In this document: positions 36,201 to 48,073 of the stretch, piece by piece | Position numbering within the stretch: position 1 is the stretch's first letter | Layout of the letters: each line of letters begins with the position of its first letter | Assembly: GCA_002221725.1 (NCBI GenBank) | Contig: NJFT01000180.1 | Location: forward strand, 1 to 64,000 | Direction of reading: 5' to 3' | DNA from: Scedosporium boydii | Lineage: Eukaryota > Ascomycota > Sordariomycetes > Microascales > Microascaceae | DNA length: 64,000 bases | The notes under the pieces: model-generated | What the model saw: the letters and a program-made list of their open reading frames with translations, nothing else | Databases searched by the model: none | What the model was told of the DNA's origin: nothing | Translations under genes and position numbers: made by a program

Positions 36201-39200
36201 GTGACCGTGTATTGCGCATTTAAGCCCAATGTTGCTCCGAGACTGTTGATACAATACAACGTCATTGACAGCGTCCGGAGACGTGGGTGGCAGCATTCCC
36301 ACACCGAGATTTCTTGGCGCCGTAACACACTACACTGAAGCAAGGATGGCAGGGGTTCGAAACCGGAGTGGTGAAAAGGAATGATAACATTGAAGGGAGA
36401 GGAACAACAGGTTTACCGGGGATTCGAACATGACTTGAAGTTGAAGTTGCCCGTCTTGCTCTCATCGTATCCTTAAAAAAATCCCTTAATTTTGGGGGCT
36501 GCCGGCAAGTCAACATTATCACGACTGATCGACGTTAATCCGCCCAACCGGGAGTTGGCAGCCATGTGCTTCCCGGGACAAGGGATGGCCGCAAGTGTCT
36601 CAGCATTGGCATCTTAGCCTTGCGGGAGATGGCCTCAAGATGGGCAAGCTGCTGACTTCGTGGGAAAATGGCAACACCGACTTGGTCGAAGCTTCTTGTT
36701 CGGATGAAAATGGTGCATCGGTGCATTGTCAGGAGGATTGTCGTTTGTAGTCTGAGGTTTCGAGAGTTGCAAGTGCAACCAGGTCCTGCTTATTTTTAGT
36801 CGCCTGAAGTAAGCTTCGGTCGTCTTTGCCTCTTATCGCTAAGATCCCACTCCGGCAGGCGTGTAAGATTTCCATGCAAGATCGACTGAGTGCAGGTCGA
36901 GGGCTGCCAGACAGTTCCTAGGATCCCCCTACATTGAAATGAAGCTGCACGGTTACCTAAATCATGGCTATTAGCGGGACATCAACCTGTAATAATGACT
37001 GCCATCGCGTCTGGGGACTGGTTTACATGTAAGAGAAAGTTGAGACAGGGTTTAGAGCACCGACCTGGCGACTACCAAGCAGTCACCAGTGGAGCGGAGC
37101 AGACAACAGTGATCATATGCTAGCCAAACACATCGGGAGGACCATCGTCTCCCTCCATCATCAATTTGATGCGGACTTTTGGTCCTTGAACCCCTCAGCG
37201 CAAACCACGCTAAGATTATCACAGAGCAGTGGTGGGCCTGGATCGTGAGGGTCCATCGAGGCGAGGCCACTAGCCCCATCACCCACATCAATTGATCACC
37301 AACGAATGCTCAAAATTCATGACGCGGGGCTATATTGGGTGGCAACAACTTGATGCATGAGATACGTCGAAAGCTATGCGCGAGGGGTTTCATGTCGTGG
37401 TGCCTTTCGTGCATTTGTTTAGCTCAAGATCTACTAAGCTTCGAAGATGACCGACTTTGTACTACACTACTATGTATGTGTACGAGGTAATCGAGATGGG
37501 GCTTCCATCCTCATCAATTGATCACCGCTGTGAGATTGAGCGGTGCCGTAATGGATTGACTGATGATGGCTTGGGAACCCCGCGTCGACATGGCAATCTT
37601 TGCTCCACCAACTTGCGCAAAGAAGAAGAGTGAGTGGGAGCTACTGAGGCGAGAGACTCAGATCCATTTCGTTCAATGTTCTCGGCGGTTTGGCTGGCGG
37701 TGTGCGCGAGGAGTTGCATCAATTGGTGCATAACGTTCCGTGCTGTGGGTGGTTGCTTTTATACATCTCAATGCATGCATTCAGAGATTACTCACCGCAT
37801 TTTCCTTCGTCCAGGGTTGCATGCTGATACCGGTGGTGATATTGATGGGGACATCAGCCCTAGGAAACCTATGGCTCAACCTTCTCCATTCATTGAACAA
37901 CCACCATAAGTCTAAGAATTCCTGGGGTTGGACGTGTTGCCTCGCTATCGTTCTGACTCTTAGGCCTCTGAAGTGACTGCTGGCAAACATTGAGGCTATC
38001 AATTGATTGCTTCTTCGGCTGTCGTGATCGATTCGCGTCCGTTACGCCCACCAGGGCTCCCTCGCCACAAAACCCACTCAATTGCCAATCAATGACTAAA
38101 TAGCGTGGGTTCTGCCTGTACGCTCTGGGATATGCGCAAGTTCATCAGCCTGGAGGCACTAGCCAGGCTGCCAGTTAAAGACGCGCAGACGGGGACTAGT
38201 GTAATAGACTACCCTCCATCGACACCAAGCACAATGGTTCTTTGGATCAAGTGATCCATCATCAATCCAACTGCTCCAGTGTTAGTGGGTCCGGGCCGTC
38301 ACATTCTTCGAGTCTTTGCAAGGAGGGGGGAAGATCAATCCCGTGCAGTCGTATTTCACTTGCCCTGCCGCGGTTTTAGGGGTCCGTCTCCGGAGTAATT
38401 TTGGTTGGTCTCTCATTTCCACAAACCTCATCCCGAGGCCCTGGGGTGTCCGCGCTAGCAGTACGAAGCATCAAAGGTGCCGCATGTGCGTCGTCTCGTC
38501 TCGTCTCCCTGCCTGTCCTGTGTCAGTGTCCGCAGCAACGTCCACTCTGTGTGTAAATTTGCTTCGAACACAAAGGTATCCTCAGACTTGGAGTTTACGT
38601 CGTAGTGCTCGGTGCCAGCGCTGGCTGTCTCTGTTGCCACTCGCAACAGTGTTATTGGGGACTTGTAATCTACATTCAGACGAGAGGACGCTACCACTCC
38701 GCTGACTCCTTACTCCCTGTAAACGACTGGGCCTTCGCTCGACCGCCCGGTACTCCCGTTCGAAGAACGCTAGTGTCCTCAGTGGCTAGTGCAGACCCCC
38801 GATCTACTCGGAAAACGCGATCTTTGACGGCAAGTACATGTATGAAGTACATTGAACTGGTTGTATTGTTGGGCAACAACGTTGGTGTTAGGAACGGCCT
38901 GGCGCGACTTCTTTCAAGAACCTCCGGTTGATAAGTCCGGGTGATAAGGAAATCGCGATGTGGTGCATGGTAATTACTGAGTTACAGAATATTACATCAT
39001 TGACGACGCGGACCGACTGCGAAGTACTCGCAAAGCCTCGCATCCAATTGTGGCCCTCGGGTCCTACAATGTGTGGTTCGACATGAACCACTCGTGTCGT
39101 CAACGCTCCACGTATTTCGTGCAAGGGCAGACGCCTGCTGAAGCAAAACCCACTTGCGTTCCGTGCCTCTCTCCACATTGCTCACTATTTCCCACATCAA

Positions 39201-40839
39201 TTGCTGTCACCTGACGGGGTGACAGAAGCTCAGAGGCTCAGGAAGAAGCACAAGAATCAGCGAGTGGTACCTGTCGTAGCAGTTTCCTCCGCTGAATAGC
39301 ACTTCCTCTCCCTTGAACCTTCCTCTTAACTTCTGTGTCTGACTCGTCGGACAAATTGAGCCACTGGTTGGGAAGGTGCTACCAAGAGAAACAGTTTCGG
39401 GGAAATGAACGCGGGCCATCTGGGGCTTTGAGAGCTCCAGGCGGGTGGCAGCTTCCCAGGACTCTGTGAGGCCTGGCCAGGCATCAATCGATTCTTCATC
39501 CCGTTCAACTTGCGGCCAGGCGATAACCCAAAATCCCCAAAGTTATAGGCTAGCCCCTCCTCCACACACCCCTGGTCGCAACCACTTCGCCCCCATCAAG
39601 GTTCATTCAGCTGGAAGCTTGGTCCCAATCTTTCTCAGACTTGCATTTGATCCCCATCATTCCCCCGTCCCTCCCCTCCCCCCATTGCCCCCCATCTCCA
39701 TCCCCCATCCCGTTGGCGACCATCGGTTCTCTCCGGGCTTACTCTGCTGAATTTGTCCCGACCCAGCGATCTGGACCAGTCGCAACCGCTCCCACCCACT
39801 CCCTCAGCCTGGGCTTTATCACACCAGGACCAACCAAGCAAGCCCCAGTGCCGGCAGCAAGCAACTAGTTTCCATCTGATATTTCCCTACCAACCCGCCC
39901 GCCGGAACGTGCGCTTCTCTCTGCTTCGTACACACACTCACTCATCCTCTGTCATCCGCCGACCAACTTCACACCGATATTCCAACGTCGCACCATCCTT
40001 GCCCATCTCTGCCCTGCCACACACTTGCCTATCTCTGGCCCTATTCCAGGATCTTCGACTCTATTCATCGTTGCCGGAAATCCCGGCACCTAGTCCTGTC
40101 CTTTCGCGAATAGCCAGCGGAGAAACCAAGGGGCGAAATTAGTGGGGATCCAGAGTCTCATGCATTACCAGAGCCATTGATAATACTTGATCATCTCGCC
40201 CCAGGCCCCCTCGTTCTCCCACACCCGTCTCTACCACGGTTGACTCGCCTCCAAACATCACCTCTTGTCAAACAAGCCAACAGCCTGGATATATTGACGG
40301 CTCATTCATTCGCCTGACAGGCGGTGGATAGGTTCCTTCGCACTGCAACTCTGGCCCGAGAGTGGAATTGAAATCGTTCTTCCATCCTCCGTGTGTGACG
40401 GAAACGGGTGACAAGCCTCCCTTCCAGCCAGCCGTTCCTTGCGATTCTACTTACCCGCTTCTGACCTGGGGCGACTTTCCTCTCAACCTCCTCATCCTTT
40501 CCAGCATCGCGTAACGCCTGAATCTGGTAGGGACCAACTCATTCCATTTCATATCACTTTCCTCGTCACCGCGTCACATCTTGGGTTATCCGGAGCTTGT
40601 GGTGATTTGATACTCGTCACACTCCTCGTTCCGTAGCCTCCGAGCGCCCTCCGTCGCGTCCAGTTTCACCCAGCTTCCACGGATCCTTACTACCACAGCA
40701 TCGGCTTCATTCATGGCACTATACCCCGGAGCTATGTCGTCTCTTTGCCTGGTCCATCCTTGAGGATGCTGCTACGCCGCAACATCATCCGGATTGCCTC
40801 TCGCATTTGAGAACTTGCAGTCCAGTTTTAATCTACAGG
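33224..40839. other. Gene-poor region, 7.6 kb
   Basis: I find no recognisable gene here. Frames up to 143 aa (35044-35475, +) are present, but their composition and lack of splice context give no support. There are repeated CATCAATTG-type words, including two exact 15-nt copies at 37286-37300 and 37512-37526, an A13 tract at about 34062, and a long C/T-rich stretch from about 39550 that probably forms the promoter and 5' leader of the LST4 homologue. A C-run tract with quadruplex/i-motif pattern lies at 39662-39710. Confidence 0.6.
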
Positions 40840-43800
40840 ATGCCTTCTACTCCAGCCCCAGTCAGCATGCTGGGGAAGCTGTTCAGTATCGGTTCGGGCG
40901 CTCCTGGGGATGACCAGGATCCTCATTCAGCGCACCCATCCAAGCCCGTGGCTTTTCTCGACTCCGTCCAGGAGGACATTCACACCCGCAGCTTATTGTT
41001 TCCCGATACACATTCCCTTTACGTCCATCGCAATGACCAAGTCTTTCCTTTGTCGACAACCCCATCGTTGCCGGTAGCATCTATGACGAACGCATTTGAC
41101 TACAATGGCGAACTTGATCTGGAAGCTCGTGATGTGCGGGTCCTGATCATGCAGGATGCCTTTTTTTCATCGAACGCCTCTCTTCTCTTCGACAGCCATC
41201 CTTGCCCCGTCCCCCCGTCTCCACCTCCTGCGGCCGTTCATGACCAGCGCCGAGCTCCGACATCTCCAAGGAAGTCGAGCATCGGACAATCATCTCGCCC
41301 CTTAGTTATCCAGCAGGATAATCCTCATCTCCGTCAAGGTGCATTCGACCGCCGAGGCGACCTCCAAGGCCGAGTCTACTCGTTTGCGGAAACCGATAGT
41401 CAACGAGCGGCTCGGGAGTACCGGGAAGAGCTGGCCACTTTTACGAGCTGCATCTTCGGCAGCTCTGAGCTTATGGCCTACAAAGGCACTTCCACCAAGG
41501 TCCATGTAGTGCCGACGGAGTCTAGGTTCGCTGATTACTCGACATCGTCCGTAACAGATGGCCGAGGTTCGGTCGGCCGAGCCAGCATGAGATCAAGCAG
41601 ACTGGCACAGTCGTACTCATCCGAAATCATGTCGCCAACACACGCCCCCGCGTCGTTTGCTACCTCGCAGCTAGCCTTCCGTCCACCAGATCGAAGGAAG
41701 ATTCTCATCACTCGACTCTTTCCCGTGGTTCTCCCCTCTGATAATGAGGCGAGTACAAGTCAAGGGCCAGCACCTAACGAGGGCCGCGGGGCCGAAGACG
41801 CTGCCTCTCAAAAGAGGAAGCCTGCTCAGCCGCGGCAAAAGCGGACTCCCATGTACGCTGTGGTTCTTGTAATCCAACTGCCAGCCTCATCTACATCGGT
41901 CCCCAAGTCAATGTTCCGAGGCTCCAGTTCATTGACCGACCAGGAGTCGTTCCCTTCCTCGTATAACTCGACTAGGCGCTCTGGATGGACAATGGTGGGC
42001 TCAGGAAACGATTCTTTGGACTCCTCGTTGCCGTTTGAGGGAGAAGACCAGATGGATTATATCACCCAGCATTGGGACATAATTATGAGAACTCTTACCC
42101 ACCTCCAGTCCGTCGTCGCGACCACACTAGGGCGTTTACTGAAGCAGGTCGATCGGGCGTCTTCTGGGCCTTATCCCAGCGCACCACAGCACGTTGCCAG
42201 GCCATCTTCTCTTTCTTCCCGGAGGCCGGACGATCAGCAATACTCTAAGCCGCCAAAGACGAACTCGAAGATCATCACACTACAACCCAATGCTCTATCA
42301 CAGGACCAGATTATTCACCAACATACACAAGTTGCGAGGATTCGGATCGTTACCGGATTGAAGGCTGCTAGAGTTGTCACTGGTCAAGGTCGTTGGGGCA
42401 TATGGCGGGATGAAGCCAGGCTAGCTTCCCGAAGTTTCGGAACAGAGGACCAGCGCTTTCTTCTGACTTCTCTGACTGGGTTTTTAGCTACTCACACGGA
42501 TTGGTTGCAGGCCCTGAGCCCTGCCTGGTGCCGGAAGCGGTTCCTACAGCAGCAGAAATCTGGTGATGGGGAAGACCTATCTGTTTCTGCTCGAACCATC
42601 ATCGTATCGGAAGACAAAATGCTTGCGCGCCGATTCATTTTCCTTCTCTCTGCCTTTTTGCCGGCCCACCAGTCCGTGCCTGCCATTCACCCCCATCGTC
42701 CGAGTACTTCCACTTCGTTCGGACCGCTCTCGCAATCGCCGCCCTCCGTTATTGTCCCTATTGTAAGAGAAGAGTCTCTGCGTCGCAAGATGACTCGTCG
42801 ATCGGGTCCGAGAAGAGTTTCCCACTCCCGAACCGTCAGTCAGAGTACGCGAGCTTCGATACCGACTCAACTCGCCCACCTCAGCATGGAAGGCCACCAT
42901 GAGCGACGAAGCTCCGATGCCGCCTCCATCCGCACGACTAATATATCGATGCCTTATGGCGACTTCGCAAGTCAGAGGAGTGTAGCTGCTACCACCACGA
43001 CCATTTCCTCGGATTCTACAGTCCCGCATTTCTCGACTGTGCACCGCACGGATAGCCGAAGGGGTGTTCGGCCGGGAAGCAGCAGCAGTGTTGCTGCGGA
43101 TGATCTTAGACGCTCGCTTCAGAGGGGAGATAGCGTAGGACAGGCCAGCACGGCAAGCAACGAGTCCAGAAATCAGGGTCTGAAATGGGGAAGCGTCATT
43201 AGTGGGCTCTGGAGCGGAACTCGGAGACGAGACTCGACCAACACTCTGGGCGAAGGAGGATTTCGACCTCCAGCCAGTCCGGGGTTCGATATGCCCTCCC
43301 CATCGAAGCCATCGCAGTCGAGCATCGATAGGTCGAGTAGATCTAGAACAGTGGCGGAAATGGCGCAAGAACTTTCCCTTCCTGATCCGAGTATTCAGGA
43401 TCACCAGAGACCAAGAGGTGACGAACCGGAGACTCCGCGTGGAACGCGGCTCGATCGCTCTACCGACAGCGGAGAGGCAACGGTTCAGCCTAGACGATGG
43501 CCAGAGCCTGGTGCAAGTTTCGAATCCACGGTAAAGACAACCATCAATCACGAGGACGGAGTGGTCGATGTCGATGTACCATTCCCGGATTTTCTCACGA
43601 ATCCCCACTCCTTCGACACAGCCGTCAGCTCTCCTTCAAGCAGCGGCTATCTCTCGACTCCGGGATTAGGGACGGTCATGGATACCTTCGAACAGGCCTG
43701 TAGGCTTGCGTTGGAAGGCGACATGCCCTTGAACAGTGCTGGCTGGCTCCAGGCGTATCATCCAGACTTCGCCTTGCAGGCCATCCCACCAAACCGAAAC

Positions 43801-44442
43801 CTCATCAAAGACGTGAAAGCCTCGCTGAAGGCAGAACCATCCCCACGCGTGATCCGCACTTCCGCAGACGACTCTGACAATAAATGGGTTGACGTTAGCA
43901 GCGCCATTATTGCGGATATGACCACCGGTAAAGTTACAAGAATCCGATACAGACGGCTGATTAAACCTAAGCAAACGATCCAGAGATCGCCCGGACCGGG
44001 GGGCGTTTATAGCGGCGCACCCCTAACACCTTCTATCCTCCCGTACGAAACTACGCTGGAGGAGGAGTTTATTGAGGATGAAATTACTGCTATCGATGAT
44101 AACCTGGCCGACGCCGTTGAACGTGTGATCTCACATATCGGCGACGCAAGCAAGGCGGCATCTTCGAGCTCGTCGCGGTCGAATAGCAAAGCCCGCCGAC
44201 CTAGTCGATCACCTCCATCCGAGGAAGCTGTCATCGATGACGCGCCAGGTACACCAACGGTTTCCACTGAAGTGCCCCGAAACGAATGCAGAACCGTGAT
44301 CTTGTCTGCTCTTGCAGATATCATCCAAAACGTCTTAGAAAGGCGGAACGAGGAGCCCAAAGAGGGTATGGTTGAGGATGAAAGCGCAATTCGGAGTGCT
44401 GTGAGAAGCTGGTTGGAGAGCCTAGACTTGGGAAGTGAGTAG
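40840..44442 (+). CDS. LST4: Lst4 / folliculin-interacting protein (FNIP) homologue
   Basis: One long exon of 1200 aa. In yeast Lst4 with Lst7 (folliculin) is a GAP complex for Gtr2 and promotes TORC1 activation at the vacuole when amino acids return. The start is the ATG at 40840; the frame opens slightly upstream only through a TTG. Segments like the FNIP N-terminal, middle and C-terminal domains are visible: DVRVLIMQDAFFSS near residue 97, KILITRLFPVVLPS near 287, TPMYAVVLVIQLP near 336, QHWDIIMRTLTHLQSVVATTL near 410, and WVDVSSAIIADMTTGKVTRI near 1016. Between them lie long Ser/Arg/Pro-rich linkers, as in the family. Identification rests on these short matches from memory, so LST4 is likely rather than certain. 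It is convergent with DBP10. Confidence 0.8.
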   Translation: MPSTPAPVSMLGKLFSIGSGAPGDDQDPHSAHPSKPVAFLDSVQEDIHTRSLLFPDTHSLYVHRNDQVFPLSTTPSLPVASMTNAFDYNGELDLEARDVRVLIMQDAFFSSNASLLFDSHPCPVPPSPPPAAVHDQRRAPTSPRKSSIGQSSRPLVIQQDNPHLRQGAFDRRGDLQGRVYSFAETDSQRAAREYREELATFTSCIFGSSELMAYKGTSTKVHVVPTESRFADYSTSSVTDGRGSVGRASMRSSRLAQSYSSEIMSPTHAPASFATSQLAFRPPDRRKILITRLFPVVLPSDNEASTSQGPAPNEGRGAEDAASQKRKPAQPRQKRTPMYAVVLVIQLPASSTSVPKSMFRGSSSLTDQESFPSSYNSTRRSGWTMVGSGNDSLDSSLPFEGEDQMDYITQHWDIIMRTLTHLQSVVATTLGRLLKQVDRASSGPYPSAPQHVARPSSLSSRRPDDQQYSKPPKTNSKIITLQPNALSQDQIIHQHTQVARIRIVTGLKAARVVTGQGRWGIWRDEARLASRSFGTEDQRFLLTSLTGFLATHTDWLQALSPAWCRKRFLQQQKSGDGEDLSVSARTIIVSEDKMLARRFIFLLSAFLPAHQSVPAIHPHRPSTSTSFGPLSQSPPSVIVPIVREESLRRKMTRRSGPRRVSHSRTVSQSTRASIPTQLAHLSMEGHHERRSSDAASIRTTNISMPYGDFASQRSVAATTTTISSDSTVPHFSTVHRTDSRRGVRPGSSSSVAADDLRRSLQRGDSVGQASTASNESRNQGLKWGSVISGLWSGTRRRDSTNTLGEGGFRPPASPGFDMPSPSKPSQSSIDRSSRSRTVAEMAQELSLPDPSIQDHQRPRGDEPETPRGTRLDRSTDSGEATVQPRRWPEPGASFESTVKTTINHEDGVVDVDVPFPDFLTNPHSFDTAVSSPSSSGYLSTPGLGTVMDTFEQACRLALEGDMPLNSAGWLQAYHPDFALQAIPPNRNLIKDVKASLKAEPSPRVIRTSADDSDNKWVDVSSAIIADMTTGKVTRIRYRRLIKPKQTIQRSPGPGGVYSGAPLTPSILPYETTLEEEFIEDEITAIDDNLADAVERVISHIGDASKAASSSSSRSNSKARRPSRSPPSEEAVIDDAPGTPTVSTEVPRNECRTVILSALADIIQNVLERRNEEPKEGMVEDESAIRSAVRSWLESLDLGSE

Positions 44443-45238
44443 AGCCAAAGGAAATGGTGCTTTGCAACCACTGTCCTGCAGTCACTCTATCAGCAGTTTT
44501 CTCACTCTCTGCCCTCTCCCTCGATTACCATTTACCTCGCTGCTTGATTTTTGTATTCCTACCAATTGTTTGATTTTATTCCATTTCGAAGTTAGCGATG
44601 TTGACTTGATACCCATGGTCTAGCTTGCCTTATGTTTGCTATATATCATGTTTCCCTTTTCCACCCTCACTGCATTTCCTCTGTCCCCCCCTCCCCCTTT
44701 CCTTCCTCTTCGTTATTGAGGAGCTCAATTTTCAGATCCGGCATCTGCTGTCTCTTGAAAAGGGATAAACCTTATAGGTAGCACTCTTTGTGCCATCTCT
44801 CACTCAAATCCTTACAATTTCCTTTAACTTCCCTTTTTTTTAGTTTCCATATATTTCCCTCTCATTCTTTCTTTCCTTTTTTTTTTCCGTTTCCGCAGGG
44901 GAGGGGGTGCTTCCACTATTTCTTCTTTCATTATCTCTTAAGTCTACTTTTTCCTCATGGGTCGGGCAGGAGTACATTGAATAGACGGCTGGGATCTATA
45001 CACGGGATTGTTGCAACTGATTTATACAGAGGGTACTCCTCGAGGATGTGTCAAGCATGGAGCATCTAGAACTTGTTTTCTTCCGAATACAAATCATACG
45101 TGTCTCTGAACTGTCACTAACTTCATTGCTGCATGTGAAAAACGATTGTTTCGTAGGCAGTCTTGGCTCAGCACCGTAGACGGAACTGCTACAGTAACTA
45201 TATCCAACTCATGATACGCTATTCGTGGCTTCTCGCTT
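44443..45238. other. Intergenic, convergent LST4 / DBP10 3' ends
   Basis: This 796 bp is strongly T/C-rich on the + strand in its first half (44640-44960), consistent with 3' UTR sequence. No gene is seen. Confidence 0.65.
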
Positions 45239-48073
45239 CTACTTCTTCTTCGCAGGTCTCGCGTTCTTCTGACGCCTCCTTTCCTTCTCCTTCCTCGCCT
45301 TCCTAATCCCATCAAGACCCTTAATCTCCCGCTTACTTCCCCCGCCATCCTTAAACCTACCAATCCTCTTCTCCCGTGCCTCTTCAACCCTCTTCTTCCG
45401 CACCTCATAATCGTCACGATACTTGTCCGCCTCCTTGGGCGCCTTCTCCTGCCTGTGCTTAAACCTCCTCCCATCACTACCACCACCCGAATTAGCATCC
45501 CCAACCCCACGAACAAGACTCGTCCTCTCCGCATCGCCAACCCTCGGTAGCCCCGCAAGCCTATGCGCCTTCTTCCACTTCTCGAACCGCCCGCTCTGGA
45601 AACTAGCAGCAATCTTTACGCCGCTCTCGCCGACAATCATGCGCGCGCCCTTGGATCCGTCGGAGTCGTTGAGCCGCGAGACGTACTTCTTGCTCTTCTT
45701 GTCCCAGCGCATCATGCCGCGGCGGGCGGGCACGCCGAACGACTTGGCCGTCTCGTCGTTGGTGAGGTCCATGGCCGCGTCGCGGGCGGCGAGGACGAAG
45801 TTGGCGCCGTTGCTGTTGCCGGGGCCGTTGATCTGGGATCCCGAGTGCACGCCGTAGGCGCGTTCGGCGTCCATGTTTGTGGTGCGGGGGCGGTAGGACA
45901 TGAAGATTTCGGGGTCTTGGAAGGAGGTCGTTTGGGAGCGGTTTTTCTTTTCTTGTTTGGAGGTGGAGATTGTTACCTCAAGGTCGTCTGAGGAGTCGGA
46001 GTTGTAGCCCGTCGCGGCGGGGGCTTCGTCTTCTTCCGAGTCGTCGTCCTTCTCGTCCACGTCCATTTCTTCGCCATCGTCGTCTTTGTCGCCTTCGTCC
46101 ACGTCTTCCTTCTCCTCCTTCTTCGACCTGCGAGGTCCCGCCCTCTTCCTCATTTGTCTCATGACCTCAGCGGCTTCGTTGCTAACAGATTTAGCTCCTC
46201 GTCCAATCTCAAATATAGTCTCGGACGGCTTGAACGAGCTAATGGAGGCGAGCATTTTCGAGTACGCCTCCTCGTCGGGCCTGATTCCGAACTTCATGTT
46301 CAGCTGGGACCACGCCTCAGAACCGACAAGTTCACGCGCTCGCTTCGCGCTCTCGCTGGCCGCCGAATTCCTCGTCTTCATGTAGAGCTTCTCCGCCTTG
46401 TCGGCAACGCGGCGGATCGACGCCATATCGACACTTTCCCTAAGGACCTTGTCGAGCCATTCAACGTGTTGCTCCATATCAGCTCGAGGCAACGCGCCGA
46501 CAACTACGTCCTGAGTGAAAGATGCCGACGCGTCCTGGCCGACGACGAGTTTCCTGCCGAGGAAGAGCTGCAGATCGACGAGATAAGGGGCGTCGAGGTC
46601 CCTCACAAGACTGTAACTCCAACCTTGCTGGCCCGCACGAGCAGTTCGGCCGACGCGGTGGACGAAAATCTTGGGCTGGGGAGGGAAATCGTAGTTGATG
46701 ACGTTTTGCAAAACGGGAATGTCGATACCACGGGCAGCGACGTCGGTGACGACGAGGATATTGGTCCGTCCGCGGCGGAAATCCTCGACCTGGATCCGGC
46801 GGGCCTCCTGGTCGAGGGATCCGAAAACGAAGGAGACGGCGAAACCGGCGTGTTCGAGGAGGTTCGCGAGGTATTCGACGCGGTGCTTCGTGGCGGCAAA
46901 TACGATGGTGGAGTGCTCTGTCGGTTTGCCCGAGCCGCCCTGGTCTCCGCCGCGCTTCCGTTTCTTCGAGGGACCCATCTCGAAGCCTCTTACACCCTCG
47001 GGGAGACCTAGTGGCATTTTAATCACGTCGTGTAGTATGTAGAGTAGCGCACCCTCCTTGTCGGCCGCTTTGATCGAGAAGAAGGCGTTGTGAAGATCTG
47101 GTGAGATCTTGGTTTCCGCGTCGAGACGCACGAGCTCGGGATCTTGAAGACCAGCATGAGCGAATTCCACAAGCGAGGCGGGCAGGGTTGCGGAGAAGAG
47201 TAGCGTCTGGCGAGAGGGAGGGAGAGCGTGCAGAATCTCGGTAAGCTGTGTAGCAAAACCCATTTCGAACAGTCGATCGGCTTCGTCGAAGACGACATAC
47301 TTGACGGACGACAGATCCAGTCCCATCTCGACTTTGAGGTGGAGGAAACGACCGGGGGTAGCGATGACAATATCGGGATTCGTCGTCATGAGGCCGAACT
47401 GCTCTTCCAGGCTATCACCACCAACGAGTAGCACCGTCTTGAGATCCGTTCCGCGACCGAGTTCCTTGACAACCTTCAAGGTCTGGATAGCGAGTTCTCG
47501 AGACGGAGACATGATCAATGCACGGGCACCGACTTTGACGCTATGGGATTTCAACCGCTCGATCATGGGGATAACAAAGGCGGCGGTCTTTCCGGAACCG
47601 GTCCTGGCCATGCCGACGACATCTTTCCGCGAGAGGATTAGGGGTATCGTTTTACGTTGGATCGGAGTGGGTACTGTAAAGCCTTTTCTCGCAATCGCTC
47701 GTAGGATGTTTCCATTGAGACCTGGACATAAGTAAGAGTTAGATGCATGCGCCCAGTGAAAGTCGGAGAATTCGTAAAGAGATGAGGATGATTTCGTACC
47801 CATAGCCTGGAAACCGCCTCCCTTCTTCACCGACTTTCCCTTCAAATTCGAAGCCTTCCGGAAGGAAGCGGCCTGTTGCAACGCAATGAAAGCCTCGTCA
47901 TCGTCGTCAGATCCATCTCCCCCGTTGAAGATTCCGTCCGCATCGAAGCCGAAGCCATCCTGCTCGGCGGATTTGTCCAGCTTCAGCGAATCATCAAGAT
48001 CCTCGGTAAAAAGCGCGCCGCCAATATCGACTTCATTCTCCGAAAGGGCCGGAGAGGCAGCTCGCCGGACCAT
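45239..48073 (-). CDS. DBP10: Dbp10, DEAD-box RNA helicase of 60S ribosome assembly
   Basis: Exon model: complement(45239..47720 plus base 47721, 47800..48073), 918 aa. Dbp10 acts in the nucleolus on pre-60S particles. The helicase core shows the Q motif FTVPTPIQ at about residues 106-113, Walker A ARTGSGKT at 130-137, [19 protein letters not shown] near 235, SATLP, and in the second domain [12 protein letters not shown] and [10 protein letters not shown]. The N-terminus is acidic. The long C-terminal tail has an acidic run and a Lys/Arg-rich end. The 78-nt intron (47722-47799) joins FQAMG to [13 protein letters not shown], as in family members. It has no stop and is a multiple of three, so a retained form would stay in frame. 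Start ATG is at 48073. It is divergent from SPF31. Confidence 0.95.
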   Translation of the reverse strand: MVRRAASPALSENEVDIGGALFTEDLDDSLKLDKSAEQDGFGFDADGIFNGGDGSDDDDEAFIALQQAASFRKASNLKGKSVKKGGGFQAMGTKSSSSLYEFSDFHWAHASNSYLCPGLNGNILRAIARKGFTVPTPIQRKTIPLILSRKDVVGMARTGSGKTAAFVIPMIERLKSHSVKVGARALIMSPSRELAIQTLKVVKELGRGTDLKTVLLVGGDSLEEQFGLMTTNPDIVIATPGRFLHLKVEMGLDLSSVKYVVFDEADRLFEMGFATQLTEILHALPPSRQTLLFSATLPASLVEFAHAGLQDPELVRLDAETKISPDLHNAFFSIKAADKEGALLYILHDVIKMPLGLPEGVRGFEMGPSKKRKRGGDQGGSGKPTEHSTIVFAATKHRVEYLANLLEHAGFAVSFVFGSLDQEARRIQVEDFRRGRTNILVVTDVAARGIDIPVLQNVINYDFPPQPKIFVHRVGRTARAGQQGWSYSLVRDLDAPYLVDLQLFLGRKLVVGQDASASFTQDVVVGALPRADMEQHVEWLDKVLRESVDMASIRRVADKAEKLYMKTRNSAASESAKRARELVGSEAWSQLNMKFGIRPDEEAYSKMLASISSFKPSETIFEIGRGAKSVSNEAAEVMRQMRKRAGPRRSKKEEKEDVDEGDKDDDGEEMDVDEKDDDSEEDEAPAATGYNSDSSDDLEVTISTSKQEKKNRSQTTSFQDPEIFMSYRPRTTNMDAERAYGVHSGSQINGPGNSNGANFVLAARDAAMDLTNDETAKSFGVPARRGMMRWDKKSKKYVSRLNDSDGSKGARMIVGESGVKIAASFQSGRFEKWKKAHRLAGLPRVGDAERTSLVRGVGDANSGGGSDGRRFKHRQEKAPKEADKYRDDYEVRKKRVEEAREKRIGRFKDGGGSKREIKGLDGIRKARKEKERRRQKNARPAKKK

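Noticed and set aside
36345..36435. GGTTCGAAACC and GGATTCGAAC words resembling tRNA B boxes
   Set aside because: No matching A box, acceptor stem or cloverleaf could be built around them.
34305..38931. Several frames of 100-143 aa on both strands in the gene-poor region
   Set aside because: No recognisable domain, frequent low complexity and conflicting overlapping frames. Left unannotated.
42577..43608. 343-residue - strand frame opposite the LST4 homologue
   Set aside because: Antisense shadow with Arg/Ser-rich composition; the + strand protein has the conserved blocks.
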